NCBI GenBank assembly: GCA_963704595.1
Contig: OY969922.1
Span: forward strand, 3,348,001 to 3,412,000
DNA from: Acuticoccus sp963704595
Lineage (GTDB): Bacteria > Pseudomonadota > Alphaproteobacteria > Rhizobiales > Amorphaceae
Direction of reading: 5' to 3'
Length of the DNA stretch: 64,000 nt
Position 1 is the stretch's first letter. Each line of letters starts with the position of its first letter. Below, piece after piece: positions 48,705 to 60,081 of the stretch. Both the position numbers and the translations under genes were made by a program. The notes beneath the pieces were generated by a model. That model was given only the letters and a program-made list of their open reading frames with translations. It searched no databases and was not told the DNA's origin.

Positions 48705-49437
48705 CCGGACTGACGCCGGACTGGCTGACCCGCCGTCCCATCGCGCATCGCGGCCTCCACGGCGGCGATGTCGCGGAGAACACGCTGGCCGCGGTGGAAG
48801 ACGCGATCGACGCAGGCTACGCGGTCGAGATCGACGTCCAGATGAGTGCCGACGGCGGGCTCGTGATGCTCCACGACCCGACGCTGGAGCGCACCACCGC
48901 GGGCGAAGGCCCCGTCGCGGGACAGACGCTCGAGAACCTGCGCGCGACCACCATCCGGGGGACGGACGAGACGCTGTCCTCCCTCGATGACGTCCTCGCG
49001 CTGGTCTCGGGCCGCGCGCCGCTCTTCCTCGACCTCAAGGCCCCGCGCACGGTCGAGCGCAAGGCGGCGATGACGGCCGCGGTCCAGCGCGCGCTCGGCC
49101 GCTACGGCGGCGCCACCGCCGCGATGACGTTCGATCCCGACATGCTCGGCCTGATGCGCCGCGCCCTCCCCGACACGCCGCTCGGCATCCTCGCCGGCCG
49201 CGTCCGCGGCCAGACCTCGATGATCAACCGCTTCGGGCTCGACGCGATGCTCCACACCCCGCGCACCAAGCCCGACTTCGTCGCCTACTTCGGCGAAGGG
49301 CTGCCCAACCCCGCGGTGCGCTTCCACCGCCGCAAGCGGCCGTGCTCGCCTGGACGGTTCGCTCCGCGCTGGAAGAGAAGCGCCTCGCACCCCATGTGGA
49401 CCAGATCATCTTCGAGGGGTTCGTCCCGCGCGGCTGA
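48701..49437 (+). CDS. Glycerophosphodiester phosphodiesterase (one apparent frameshift, start codon reads ATA)
   Basis: TIM-barrel phosphodiesterase releasing glycerol-3-phosphate from deacylated phospholipids. It has RRPIAHRGLHGGDVAENTLAAVEDAI (catalytic His and Arg, and Glu), EIDVQMSADGGLVMLHDPTLERTTAGEG, and FLDLKAP. A frame change near 49340 needs one added base; it then runs AVLAWTVRSALEEKRLAP to TGA 49437, giving 245 residues. The frame has no ATG, GTG or TTG before the HRG motif: at the expected overlap with the RidA stop the sequence is TCATAAC instead of TCATGAC, so ATG appears as ATA (48701-48703). A sequencing change of one base or a real non-standard start are both possible. Confidence 0.85.
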
Positions 49438-49536
49438 CCGGCGGCGGACGCATCGTCGCGCCGGCCGCCGCACCCGCGACGCCTCTGCGCCCCGGCGCTA
49501 AACTTGCACTCCGAACGTCTCGGAAAGGATCGGTTC

Positions 49537-50748
49537 ATGGATTCGCTCACCATCGAAGCCGCCGGTGGGCTCGAAGCGGTGCCGAAGGCCGACTGGGACG
49601 CACTCGCCAACCCCGGCTGGAGCATCGGCCCGCTCGGCAAGCCGACCCGCCTCCACGACGGGGCCGGCGCCTTCAACCCCTTCGTCAGCTACGACTTCCT
49701 GAAGTCGCTGGAGGATGCCGACTGCGTCGGCGGGCGGACCGGCTGGCGGCCGCGCCATGTCCTCATCCGCAGCGCCGGCGGCGAGCTGATCGCGGCGGCG
49801 CCCGCCTACCTCAAGTCCCACAGCCAGGGCGAGTACGTGTTCGACTATGGCTGGGCGGACGCCTACGAGCGAGCGGGCGGGCACTATTATCCCAAGGTGC
49901 AGGTGTCGGTGCCGTTCACCCCGGCGCAGGGGCCGCGCCTCCTCGTCGGCGACAGGGACGTCGAGAACCGCCGAGGCATCCTCGCAAAGGCGCTGGTGGC
50001 GCTCGCCGAGCAGACCGGCGCCTCCTCCGTCCACGTCACCTTCACCGAACCGGCCGACTACGCCGCGCTCACCGGCGCCGACTACCTCGCCCGGTACGAC
50101 ACCCAGTTCCACTGGGAAAACCGCGGCTACGCGACGTTCGACGACTTTCTCGCCGCCCTCGCCTCGCGCAAGCGCAAGCAGGTGAAGCGCGAGCGGCGCG
50201 ACGCGCTGTCGACCGGCATCAAGATCCGCTGGCTCACCGGCGCCGACATCACCGAGGCCCACTGGGACGCGTTCTACGACTTCTACACCGACACGGGCTC
50301 GCGCAAGTGGGGCCGCCCCTACCTCAACCGCAAGTTCTTCTCGCTGCTCGGAGAACGGCTCGCCGCATCGGTCTGTCTGATGCTGGCGGAACGGGACGGG
50401 CGGCCGATTGCAGGGGCGCTCAACCTCATCGGATCGCAAACCCTGTTCGGGCGTTATTGGGGCTGCGTGGAGGATCACCCCTTCCTTCATTTCGAGGTTT
50501 GCTATTATCAGGCGATAGATTTTGCGATCGAGCGCGGGCTCCTTCGGGTGGAGGCCGGCGCGCAGGGCGAGCACAAGCTGGCGCGCGGCTACGAGGCCTC
50601 GCAGACGCGGTCCGTCCATTATCTTCTGCACCCCGGCTTGCGTGACGCCGTGGCGCATTATCTTGAGAACGAACGCCGTGCGGTGGAGCACCAGAACGAA
50701 GTGTTGAATTCCTACGCCCCCTTCCGGAAAGACGGCCGTGACCGATAA
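49537..50748 (+). CDS. FemAB-like GNAT acyltransferase (DUF482 family)
   Basis: 403 residues from ATG 49537, with GGAAAGGA 7 bases upstream; a TTG at 49504 is in frame but less likely. The family (peptidogalycan biosysnthesis protein-like, formerly DUF482) has a double-GNAT fold: FNPFVSYDFLKSLEDADCVGGRTGW, DYGWADAYERAGGHYYPKVQVSVPFTPA, and RKRKQVKRERR are typical, as is FEVCYYQAIDFAIERGL near the C-terminus. Substrate is unknown; relatives transfer acyl or aminoacyl groups to cell-surface precursors. Its stop overlaps the start of the sulfotransferase gene by 11 bases, so the products are probably made together. Common in Hyphomicrobiales next to gdpD/HIT genes. Confidence 0.88.
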   Translation: MDSLTIEAAGGLEAVPKADWDALANPGWSIGPLGKPTRLHDGAGAFNPFVSYDFLKSLEDADCVGGRTGWRPRHVLIRSAGGELIAAAPAYLKSHSQGEYVFDYGWADAYERAGGHYYPKVQVSVPFTPAQGPRLLVGDRDVENRRGILAKALVALAEQTGASSVHVTFTEPADYAALTGADYLARYDTQFHWENRGYATFDDFLAALASRKRKQVKRERRDALSTGIKIRWLTGADITEAHWDAFYDFYTDTGSRKWGRPYLNRKFFSLLGERLAASVCLMLAERDGRPIAGALNLIGSQTLFGRYWGCVEDHPFLHFEVCYYQAIDFAIERGLLRVEAGAQGEHKLARGYEASQTRSVHYLLHPGLRDAVAHYLENERRAVEHQNEVLNSYAPFRKDGRDR

Positions 50749-51481
50749 AGCCGAGCCGAAGGACCGGCTGGTCCTGTCCATCCACATCCAGAAGACGGCC
50801 GGCACGCGGTTCGGCGAGATCCTGCGGCGGCGCCACGGCGACGGCTTCGCGCTCTACTACGGCGCGGACGACGAGCGGACGCACCCGCTCCTGCGCGTCC
50901 ACCCGCAGGACGTGACGGCGGACCGCCTCAACGCGCTCGCCGAGAGCGGCATCACCTGCCTCCACGGCCACATCCGCGCCCGTGCGCTGATGAAGGCGGT
51001 GCCGAACCCCAAGCAGTACTACGTGTTCCTGCGCGAACCGGTGGAGCAGACATTGTCGCGCTACCACTTCGTCCGGTCTCTGCCGGAAGGCGGCCACATG
51101 CACGCCAAGATGCGCGAGCACGACTACTCCATCGAGGAGTTCGTGCAGCTTCCGGCGATCAGCAATTTCCAGTCGAAATATATCGAGCCGTTCGGGCTGA
51201 AGGAGCTCGGCTTCGTCGGCGTGACGGAGCTGTTCGAGCCGATGATCGCGCTGATCGGCCTCACCGACACGGCGCACCGGGCGAACGTCAATTCGAAGAA
51301 GCCGGTGGTCGACCTCGAGACCCGGCGGATGATGGTGCCGCATCTCACCGAGGATCTGGCGCTTTATTCCTACGCCATGGAACTTGCGATCAGGCGCCTC
51401 GGTTTCCGGGAGACCAAGCGGGCGGCCCGCTACAAGCACGCCGTATCCCATCTCGCCCGGCGGTTCGGCGCGCCGGTCTGA
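50738..51481 (+). CDS. Sulfotransferase family 2-like protein
   Basis: A 247-residue protein with SIHIQKTAGTRFGEIL, the PAPS phosphosulfate loop of the heparan-sulfate/HIPKTAGT group (conserved Lys-Thr-Ala-Gly-Thr), and YVFLREPVEQTLSRYHFVRS, the 3'-phosphate motif. It is soluble, with no signal peptide or membrane segment. The GTG at 50738-50740 overlaps the end of the preceding acyltransferase gene. The acceptor is unknown; cell-surface polysaccharides or lipids are sensible given the neighbour. Its loop is intact, unlike that of the other sulfotransferase at 9132-9992. Confidence 0.87.
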   Translation: MTDKAEPKDRLVLSIHIQKTAGTRFGEILRRRHGDGFALYYGADDERTHPLLRVHPQDVTADRLNALAESGITCLHGHIRARALMKAVPNPKQYYVFLREPVEQTLSRYHFVRSLPEGGHMHAKMREHDYSIEEFVQLPAISNFQSKYIEPFGLKELGFVGVTELFEPMIALIGLTDTAHRANVNSKKPVVDLETRRMMVPHLTEDLALYSYAMELAIRRLGFRETKRAARYKHAVSHLARRFGAPV

Positions 51482-51518
51482 CCTCGCCTGCCGCCGACAG
51501 GATCACCAAGGACGAACG

Positions 51519-51947
51519 ATGACGCACTACGATCCCGACAATATCTTCGCCAAGATCCTGCGCGGCGACATGCCGTCCGAAACCGTCTACGAGGACGATC
51601 ACACGATCGTCGTAATGGACATCATGCCGCGCGTGCCCGGCCACGCGCTGGTGCTGCCGAAGGCGGCGTCGCGCAACATCCTCGACATTGCGCCGGACGA
51701 TCTCGCCGCGGTGATCGCAACGGTCCAGAAGGTCGCGCAGGCCTCCAAGGAGGCGTTCGAGGCTGACGGCGTCACCATCCAGCATTTCGTCGAGGGTGCT
51801 GGCGGGCAGATGGTATTCCACACCCACTGGCACGTCCTGCCGCGCTACGAGGGGGTGCCGCTGGCGCCGCATTCCTCCGAGATCGCGCCAGCCGAGAAGG
51901 TGAAGGCCAACGCCGAGAAGCTGCGCGCCGCCCTCAGCGCAGGATGA
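51519..51947 (+). CDS. HIT-family nucleotide-binding hydrolase
   Basis: A 142-residue histidine-triad protein. IFAKILRGDMPSETVYEDD, VMDIMPRVPGHALVLPKAASRN, and the triad QMVFHTHWHVLPRYEG (HxHxH) are all present. The family hydrolyses purine nucleoside phosphoramidates. The ATG 51519 follows a GGACGAACG sequence. Its 3' end overlaps the convergent azlD stop by 14 bases. In many relatives an HIT gene lies near clpA, as here. Confidence 0.95.
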   Translation: MTHYDPDNIFAKILRGDMPSETVYEDDHTIVVMDIMPRVPGHALVLPKAASRNILDIAPDDLAAVIATVQKVAQASKEAFEADGVTIQHFVEGAGGQMVFHTHWHVLPRYEGVPLAPHSSEIAPAEKVKANAEKLRAALSAG

Positions 51948-52290
51948 ACCAGGCGGCGACGAGGGCGAGCTCCCCAGCGGCAATGCCGATAGCGAGCCGC
52001 TTTCCCGCCACCACGTAGACGGCGAGCGCGAGGAGCGCCGCGCCGCAGCGCACGGCGACCGGGAGAGCCGCCAACGGCCCGGTCGGCATCAGCACGAGCT
52101 TGGCGATGAGCGCGGCGACCAGTGCCGTCGCCACTGCCTTGACCCAGACGAAGACCTCCGACGTCTCGTCCATCCGCCCCGCGAAGAGCACGCCGAGCCA
52201 GCGCCAGATGTGCGTGGGGAGCGCCGCGACGAGCAGGATCGCGGCGATGGGGGCAAGGCCCCAGACGGCGGGTTCGGGCAATTCGCTCAT
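51934..52290 (-). CDS. AzlD-family branched-chain amino-acid exporter subunit
   Basis: A 118-residue small membrane protein with four or so hydrophobic segments (VWGLAPIAAILLVAALPTHIWRWLG is the family N-terminus). AzlD pairs with AzlC to export branched-chain amino acids or analogues such as azaleucine. ATG 52288-52290 overlaps the presumed azlC stop by 3 bases (ATGA). As written, the azlC frame runs into azlD without a stop; see the azlC entry. The 3' end overlaps that of the HIT gene on the other strand. Confidence 0.9.
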   Translation of the reverse strand: MSELPEPAVWGLAPIAAILLVAALPTHIWRWLGVLFAGRMDETSEVFVWVKAVATALVAALIAKLVLMPTGPLAALPVAVRCGAALLALAVYVVAGKRLAIGIAAGELALVAAWFILR

Positions 52291-53014
52291 GGCTTGAGGA
52301 GCCGGCCCGACGCCGTAGGCCGCCGTGCCGCCGATGAGCCCCGCGAGGAGAAGGTCCGCCTGCGGCACCAGGATCGCGAACGGCGGCCCCAGAACCAGCC
52401 CGAACGCCAGCGCCATCACGTCCGCCCGCGTCCGCGCCGCGCCCCAGAGCGCCAGCAGGAAGTAGACCGGCGTCAGGAACACCAAGGCGGCGGCGAGAAG
52501 GTCGGGCATCCTGCCGAGCGCGTTGTAGGCGAGGATGACGGCAGCCCCGTTTAGGCTGGTGAGCGTGATCGCGAAGCCGGTGAAGAACGGCAGGCGGTTG
52601 GGCCGCTCGAGTCTCCGGAAGCCGCGCCATGGCGAACACCCAGGCGGTGATCGCGACGAACCAGGACACCGCCAGAAGCTGCCAGCGCTTCGTGTCCGGC
52701 CCCCGCACTACGGGGACCCACGACATCACCATCGGCATGAAGCGCACGGCGGAAAGGCCGACCGCAATTGCGGTAGCGAAGAGCGGCGCGCCGGACCCGA
52801 CGAGGCCGACGAAGACCGCCTGGCTGGGGAGCGCCCAGACGGTGACGGTGAGCGCCAGCGTCTCGGCCATGGAAAAGCCTGCCTCGCGGGCGAGCGCGGC
52901 GAAGCCGATCTGCGCCGCCATCAGCACCAGCGCGGGGATCGAGAACGCGGCGCGCACCCCGCGCAGGAACCAGCCCAGCGGCGAACGGGCGGCGACGTTG
53001 GTGGTCTCGTCCAT
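52287..53014 (-). CDS. AzlC-family branched-chain amino-acid permease (one to two apparent frameshifts)
   Basis: About 241 residues. The N-terminal LGWFLRGVRAAFSIPALVLMAAQIGFAALAREAGFS is typical of AzlC, followed by MSWVPVVRGPDTKRW and helices. A frame change near 52602 is cured by removing one A, restoring LERPNRLPFFTGFAITLTSLNG. Near 52310 the written sequence is in frame with azlD (GVGPAPQAMSELP); removing one G instead gives GRLLKP and a TGA overlapping the azlD ATG, the normal azlC-azlD arrangement. The first start, ATG 53012-53014, precedes DETTNVAAR. Probably forms a two-subunit exporter. Confidence 0.88.
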
Positions 53015-53178
53015 GGGGCGGAAGATTTCCCGGTTGCCGGGTGCCGGCGTCTGGCGGCTCGAGCGCCGCATTCCCTGCCCTCGCGGATACGCCCAAAGCG
53101 GCCCACGAGGCAAGACGGCGGATGGGAATAGGGTCAGCGCGCCGGACGGCGTCAGCGGAACCGGGGGCCTAGACGCAA

Positions 53179-53210
53179 GAAGGGGCGGCGGATGTCTCCG
53201 CCGCCCCTTC
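53179..53210 (-). terminator. Hairpin after clpA
   Basis: GAAGGGGCGGCGGA (53179-53192) and TCCGCCGCCCCTTC (53197-53210) form a 14-bp perfect stem with a 4-base loop. On the minus strand it lies about 40 bases after the clpA stop, followed by TTGCG, a weak T-tract. Likely terminator. Confidence 0.7.
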
Positions 53211-53249
53211 AATCTGAAGCGCAGGGCCGGTTGCGGCCGCGCCGCCTCC

Positions 53250-55665
<2,416 letters not shown>

Positions 55666-55674
55666 TCTCGCTCC

Positions 55675-56022
55675 TCACTTCTTCTCCATAACACATTGGA
55701 GAGGATGCTGATGCTTGCGGGCAAAGTCCATCACCTGCGTCACCTTTGTCTCCGCCACTTCGTACGTGTAGACGCCGCATTCGCCGACGCCGTGGTGGTG
55801 GACATGAAGCATGACGCGGGTGGCTTCCTCGCGCGATTTCTGGAAGAAACGTTCCAGAACGTGCACGACGAATTCCATGGGGGTGTAGTCGTCGTTCAGT
55901 ATGAGCACCCGATACATGTTCGGGCGTTTTGTCGCCGGCTTGGTGCGGGTGATGACCAGCGTGCCGGGATCGCGGCCATCGTCGTTCTTGTCGTCGCCCT
56001 TGCCGGCCATGTTGTCCGCCAT
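55675..56022 (-). CDS. clpS: ATP-dependent Clp protease adaptor ClpS
   Basis: 115 residues from ATG 56020-56022. The core MYRVLILNDDYTPMEFVVHVLERFF and HHHGVGECGVYTYEVAETK match ClpS, with the N-degron-binding Asp-Asp-Tyr-Thr and hydrophobic pocket residues. The N-terminal 30 residues are disordered and charged (KGDDKNDDGRDP). It hands N-end-rule substrates to ClpA. The frame stays open far upstream, but no other good start lies near the domain; MADNMAGKG is the natural start. Cotranscribed with clpA. Confidence 0.96.
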   Translation of the reverse strand: MADNMAGKGDDKNDDGRDPGTLVITRTKPATKRPNMYRVLILNDDYTPMEFVVHVLERFFQKSREEATRVMLHVHHHGVGECGVYTYEVAETKVTQVMDFARKHQHPLQCVMEKK

Positions 56023-56757
56023 CGCATGGGGACGGAAAGCACTGCTGCCGGTTCGGGGAAAGCGGCCTGCGGATGCGGGCCGGCCGTGCCACGCAGCCGA
56101 TGCGGCGGTCCGTGACGCGACTGTCTTCAGTTGGTTGGTGATGGTCAAGAATTCAAGCCGTGCGTTCCTGAGTGCCGCCGCCCGACTGGCCGCGTCACTC
56201 TCCGCCTCAGATGGATGCGGAAGGCTTTCCATGATCGCCATCCTGGGTGTTCGCTCGTCGACGCGCAAGCGGCCTGGCGGCCACTGCCGTTCAACCATGT
56301 GGCGTCTGCAGGCGCCGATGTTAAGCCATTCCCCGGCGCGTGCAACGGGGGACTTGGCCGCATCGCCGTCCGGCGACCGTTTGCCGGCATCGATGCCATG
56401 GCGGCGACCATGCCACCGGCACGCGAATTCGCAAACCCCGTTCCGCTTCGCCGCCGAGCCTGCCGGACCGAGTGTCGCACCCGGCACTTGCACGAGCCTT
56501 GCGCCGGCGACCGAGAAGTCCCCCTCCGGAGCCGGACTGATCCGGGGCGGCCTCTGGCGATCCACACCCCAACGCGCGGCGCCGCTTGCATCCGTCCGCG
56601 ACGCAAGCGTACATCCAGATTGAAAATGTATACCGGTTTTCAACCATGATGGTTCAGGCGACATGAACGCCTCCCAGTGTCCTGTCGAGCGCGTGTTTGC
56701 CCACGAACCATCGGCCCATGCGACGATCATGTCGCTGCCGAAGCGCTGAAGGACCGT
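56023..56757. other. 735-base region without a supported gene between clpS and dacA
   Basis: The two flanking genes are divergent, so the region must contain both promoters. Possible elements are an inverted repeat TTGAAAA/TTTTCAA at about 56620-56643 and a short hairpin GCTTGC/GCAAGC at 56584-56608. Open frames of 150-170 codons exist on both strands, but none has family-like residues, a ribosome site or coding-type third-position bias. I cannot name a gene in it. Confidence 0.5.
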
Positions 56758-58456
56758 ATGCACGCGACAATCTCTTCGCCCCGCATCCGACTGCGCGCCC
56801 TGCACTCTGCTGCTGCGTTGCTGTTTGCTCTCTGCCTGTCCGCCGTTCCGGCGCATGCCAACCCGAAATATGCCGCCTACGTCTTCGACGTTAACGCCGG
56901 CAAGGCCCTGTTCGCGGAACAGGCGACGGAGGAGCGCTTCCCCGCGTCGCTGACCAAGATCATGACGTGCTACATCATCTTCGAGGAGCTCGCCGCCGGC
57001 CGCATCAATTTCGGCACCGAGATGGTGGTGTCGGAATATGCCGTCGGGCCGTCCGCCGTCGAAGATCGGCTTCCGCCCCGGCCAGTCCATCGCCGTGCGT
57101 GACGCCATCAAGGCCCTCGTCACCAAGTCCGCCAACGACGTCGCGGTGGTCGCCGCCGAACACATCGAGGGCTCCGAGTCCGCCTTCGCCCAGCGCATGA
57201 CCGAGACCGCCAAGCGCCTCGGCATGACCAGCACCGTCTTCCGCAACGCCAACGGCCTTCCCAACCCCGGCCAGCACACGACGGCGGTCGACCTCGCAAA
57301 GCTCGGCATCGCCATCCAGCGCGACTTCCCGCAGTACTACGGCGTCTTCCAGACCCGCGTGTTCGAGTACGGCAAGCGCCGCTACGGCAACCACAACAAG
57401 CTGCTGGGCCGTGTCGAGGGCGTCGACGGCATCAAGACCGGCTACATCAACGCGTCCGGCTTCAACCTCGTCACGTCCGTCCGCCGCGGCGGCAAGCACA
57501 TGGTGGCGGTCGTCATGGGCGGGCGCACCGGCGCCTCGCGCGACCAGCACATGAAGGAACTCGTCGAGCGCTTCATGCCGAAGGCCACCGTCGGCAAGCC
57601 GCTGCCGGTGTTCGCCTTCAACGACAGCGAGCCGGCGCCGACCCCGATCTCCAAGCCGAGCCGCGCGGTCCTGTTCGCGGCACGCGTCAAGGCGCGGGAT
57701 GACGAGGGCGACGCGATTGCCGATCAGCTCCTCGCATTCGCCGCCAGCGCCCGGCCGACGATCGAGGTCCCGGCCGCGACCGAGGCCGCCACCGGCGACA
57801 CCCTGCGCGCCGTCATCGCCGAAGCGCGCGGTGCCGGCCTTCCGGCGCCGGGCCCCCTCCCCTCGCGCGCCGAGACGGTCGCAGGCCGCATCGGCGAGAA
57901 CGACGCGCTGGCGCTCGCCGCAGCCAGTGTCGACCGCGCAGCTCCGGCCAAGGCGGCGACAGGCGACGCCCGTTTCGAGCTCGCATTCGCAACCTTCACG
58001 CAAGACGACGGAACTAGCGTGCATGAGGAGGTGCTGCTCACCGCCATCAACCGCGCACGAGCCTCCGTCGCCCGCGGCCTGAAGGGGGATGCCACCACCA
58101 TCGTCGCCGGTTCCTCGCGCGCCGGCGTCGATGGCCGCGCTGCGCTGGAGGCCAAGCGCCGCACGATCGAATCACCCGCCCTCGGCACCGCGCAGATCGC
58201 GAGCGCAGCCGGGTCGGGATGGCAGATTCAGGTCGGCGCCGTCGGCAGCCCGCACGAGGCGGCGGCCCTTCTCGCCACCTCGGCGACGGTGGTTCCTGAG
58301 GTCTCGACCCGCCAAAGGGTCACGGTTCCCGTGGCGACCGAGCGCGGCACGCTCTACCGGGCTCGGTTCGCCGGCTTTGAAACAAAGAAAGAAGCCAACG
58401 AAACTTGCAAACGGTTCGCTAACCACAACCGTCCATGCTGGGCGGTGTCGATGTAA
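56758..58456 (+). CDS. D-alanyl-D-alanine carboxypeptidase with C-terminal SPOR domain (one apparent frameshift)
   Basis: Second S11-family DD-carboxypeptidase in the window, 565 residues after correction. It has a signal peptide ending ALCLSAVPAHANP, FPASLTKIMTCYIIF (catalytic Ser/Lys), SANDVAVVAAE, and IKTGYINASGF. A single extra base near 57050, before PPSKIGFRPGQS, breaks the frame. After a long Ala/Arg/Asp-rich linker the C-terminus has SGWQIQVGAVGSPHEAAALL and RARFAGFETKKEAN, a SPOR peptidoglycan-binding domain that targets proteins to sites where peptidoglycan has been denuded, such as the septum. The start ATG 56758 precedes the signal by a few residues. Confidence 0.92.
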
Positions 58457-58557
58457 CGCGCCAGCGGGACCCATGAGGGGCGCGCTCGGCGCCAGTGAAG
58501 CCGAGTTGCGTACCCATGTCCCAGAGTCTCGCCTCTTCGTCCCCCACCGACAGAGCC

Positions 58558-59323
58558 TCAACGGCGCCTGAGAAGGACGTCCTTGGCCTCGTTGAGCCGC
58601 GCCGCAAGGGCGGTGGATCCGCCCTGGTCGGGATGCATCTTCTTCATCATGCGGCGGTGGCTTGCGCGGATCTCCGCCTCGCTGGCGCCGGGCTGAAGTC
58701 CAAGCAGTTCGTAAGCGTCTTTTTCGGTCATGGCGCCGCTGCCGCCCGAACCGCCCGATGCGCCCGCCCCGCCGTCACCATCACGCTGGACGTGCTCACG
58801 CCAATCGGGCACCCGGCGGTCGAGATAAGCTTCAACGATGAGACGGCTCTCTGAGTCGGCCGCACAGTCGACCCAGACGTCGAGAACGTCCGCGGCGCTC
58901 ATCGCACTGAAGCGCCGCCCCTTGTGGCGCCCCGCCAGAATTTCGGCGTCGATCTCGCCGCTGTCGTGATCGAGCGTCGCATTCAGGAAGGCCGTGCGCA
59001 CGTTGGAGGCCTGCCCGCCCTTCGGCGTCCCCCGCCGGGAACCCGTCGCGCCGCCGAAGCCGCCGAAACCCACCCGAAAATCCGCCGAAACCGCCGCCAC
59101 GGTTGAGCTTGCCGAGCCCCGCCATAATCAGGCTGCCGCCGAGCATGGTCTGCCCGCGCAACAGGAGCAGCGCGCCGACCACGACGAGCAGCACGCTCCC
59201 ACCCGACTGCGCGTGCCTCGCGAGCAGCGATGGGTTGGCGTTCACGAACCAGCGCACGGCGACCACGCCCAAGACGATCGCCGCCACGCCGAGGATCAGG
59301 GGCAGGAAAAGAACTAGGAGCAT
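58558..59323 (-). CDS. Membrane-anchored J-domain protein (one apparent frameshift)
   Basis: 254 residues. Two N-terminal transmembrane segments (LVLFLPLILGVAAIVLGVVAVRWFV and GSVLLVVVGALLLLRG) are followed by a glycine-rich stretch (GGGFGGFSGGFGGFGGATGS) where one base must be removed near 59077. The middle segment (ASNVRTAFLNATLDHDSGEIDAEILAGRHKGR) is conserved in alphaproteobacterial DnaJ-like proteins. The J domain is C-terminal: AYELLGLQPGASEAEIRASHRRMMKKMHPDQGG with the HPD signature, which stimulates DnaK ATPase. The ATG overlaps the VWA-protein stop by one base. Topology resembles mitochondrial Tim14/Pam18, an inference. Confidence 0.88.
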
Positions 59324-60039
59324 CAGGAGAGCTTGCCGAGGAGGAGCCGCGCACCCTCATCACCGGCCTGGCTGCGGTCCGACAGCGCCTTGTGACCGCC
59401 CGCGGCATAGACCGCGACGGCATTGAGAAGGCGGGCGAGCTCGGAGCTTGCGGCACTGTCGAACCTGAGGTGCGCGCCGCGCGTCAGCCGCGCCATTTCC
59501 TTGAAGGCGCTGGTCGCGGCCGGGTCGCCACGCTCCTGGAACAGGAACATCGGCACCCGCTTCAGCCCCAGTTCGCCGGCCCTCGCGCACAAGACGTCGA
59601 CATTCTCCTCCATCGCGTCGCCGATGTAGACGAGCGCCTGGATGGGGGCCTTCTTGGTTTCCTCGATGGCGCGCGTCAGGACCTTGCCGATCTGCGTGCG
59701 GCCGCCGCGGACGTCGATCCGGCTCATCAGGGCGCCGAGCTTCTCGCCGTCGGAGATCCACTTCGAGGCCTTGCACTCGCCGAACCCGCGGAAATAGACG
59801 AGCTGCATGTCGAGCCCGCCGACCTTGCCGGCCTCGGCGAACATCTCGCCCTGAATGGTGCAGGCCCTGTCCCAGGTGGGCTGCCGGCTCATCGTCGCGT
59901 CGAGCGCGAACATCAGCCGGCCGCGGCCGCCCGAGGGCGCCGGCGCGATGGTGCTGGCGCGCGCGAGAAACTCGTCGATCTCGCGGCGCGTGGAGCCGGC
60001 TGTGCCGGCCATGGTGGGGGTGCGGTTGTCTTTGTTCAC
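59323..60039 (-). CDS. VWA-like domain protein
   Basis: About 238 residues from GTG 60037-60039; ATG 60012 and TTG 60066 are alternatives. The first strand carries LMFALDATMSRQPTWDRA, a variant MIDAS (D-x-T-x-S). Later segments LVYFRGFGECKASKWISDGEKLGALMSRIDVRGGRTQIGKVL and ALVYIGDAMEENVDVLCARAGELGLKRVPMFLFQERGD match the alphaproteobacterial VWA protein usually found beside the J-domain gene. Function unknown. Its stop overlaps the J-domain start (TGATG), so the two are likely partners. Confidence 0.85.
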   Translation of the reverse strand: MNKDNRTPTMAGTAGSTRREIDEFLARASTIAPAPSGGRGRLMFALDATMSRQPTWDRACTIQGEMFAEAGKVGGLDMQLVYFRGFGECKASKWISDGEKLGALMSRIDVRGGRTQIGKVLTRAIEETKKAPIQALVYIGDAMEENVDVLCARAGELGLKRVPMFLFQERGDPAATSAFKEMARLTRGAHLRFDSAASSELARLLNAVAVYAAGGHKALSDRSQAGDEGARLLLGKLS

Positions 60040-60081
60040 ATCCCTTAGATAGAGCGCCGATGGCAAAGCACCAAAGGGGGA

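Noticed and set aside
56131..56649. A 172-codon plus-strand frame in the clpS-dacA gap
   Set aside because: No family resemblance, no ribosome site, irregular composition with many Cys, Pro and Arg; more likely chance.
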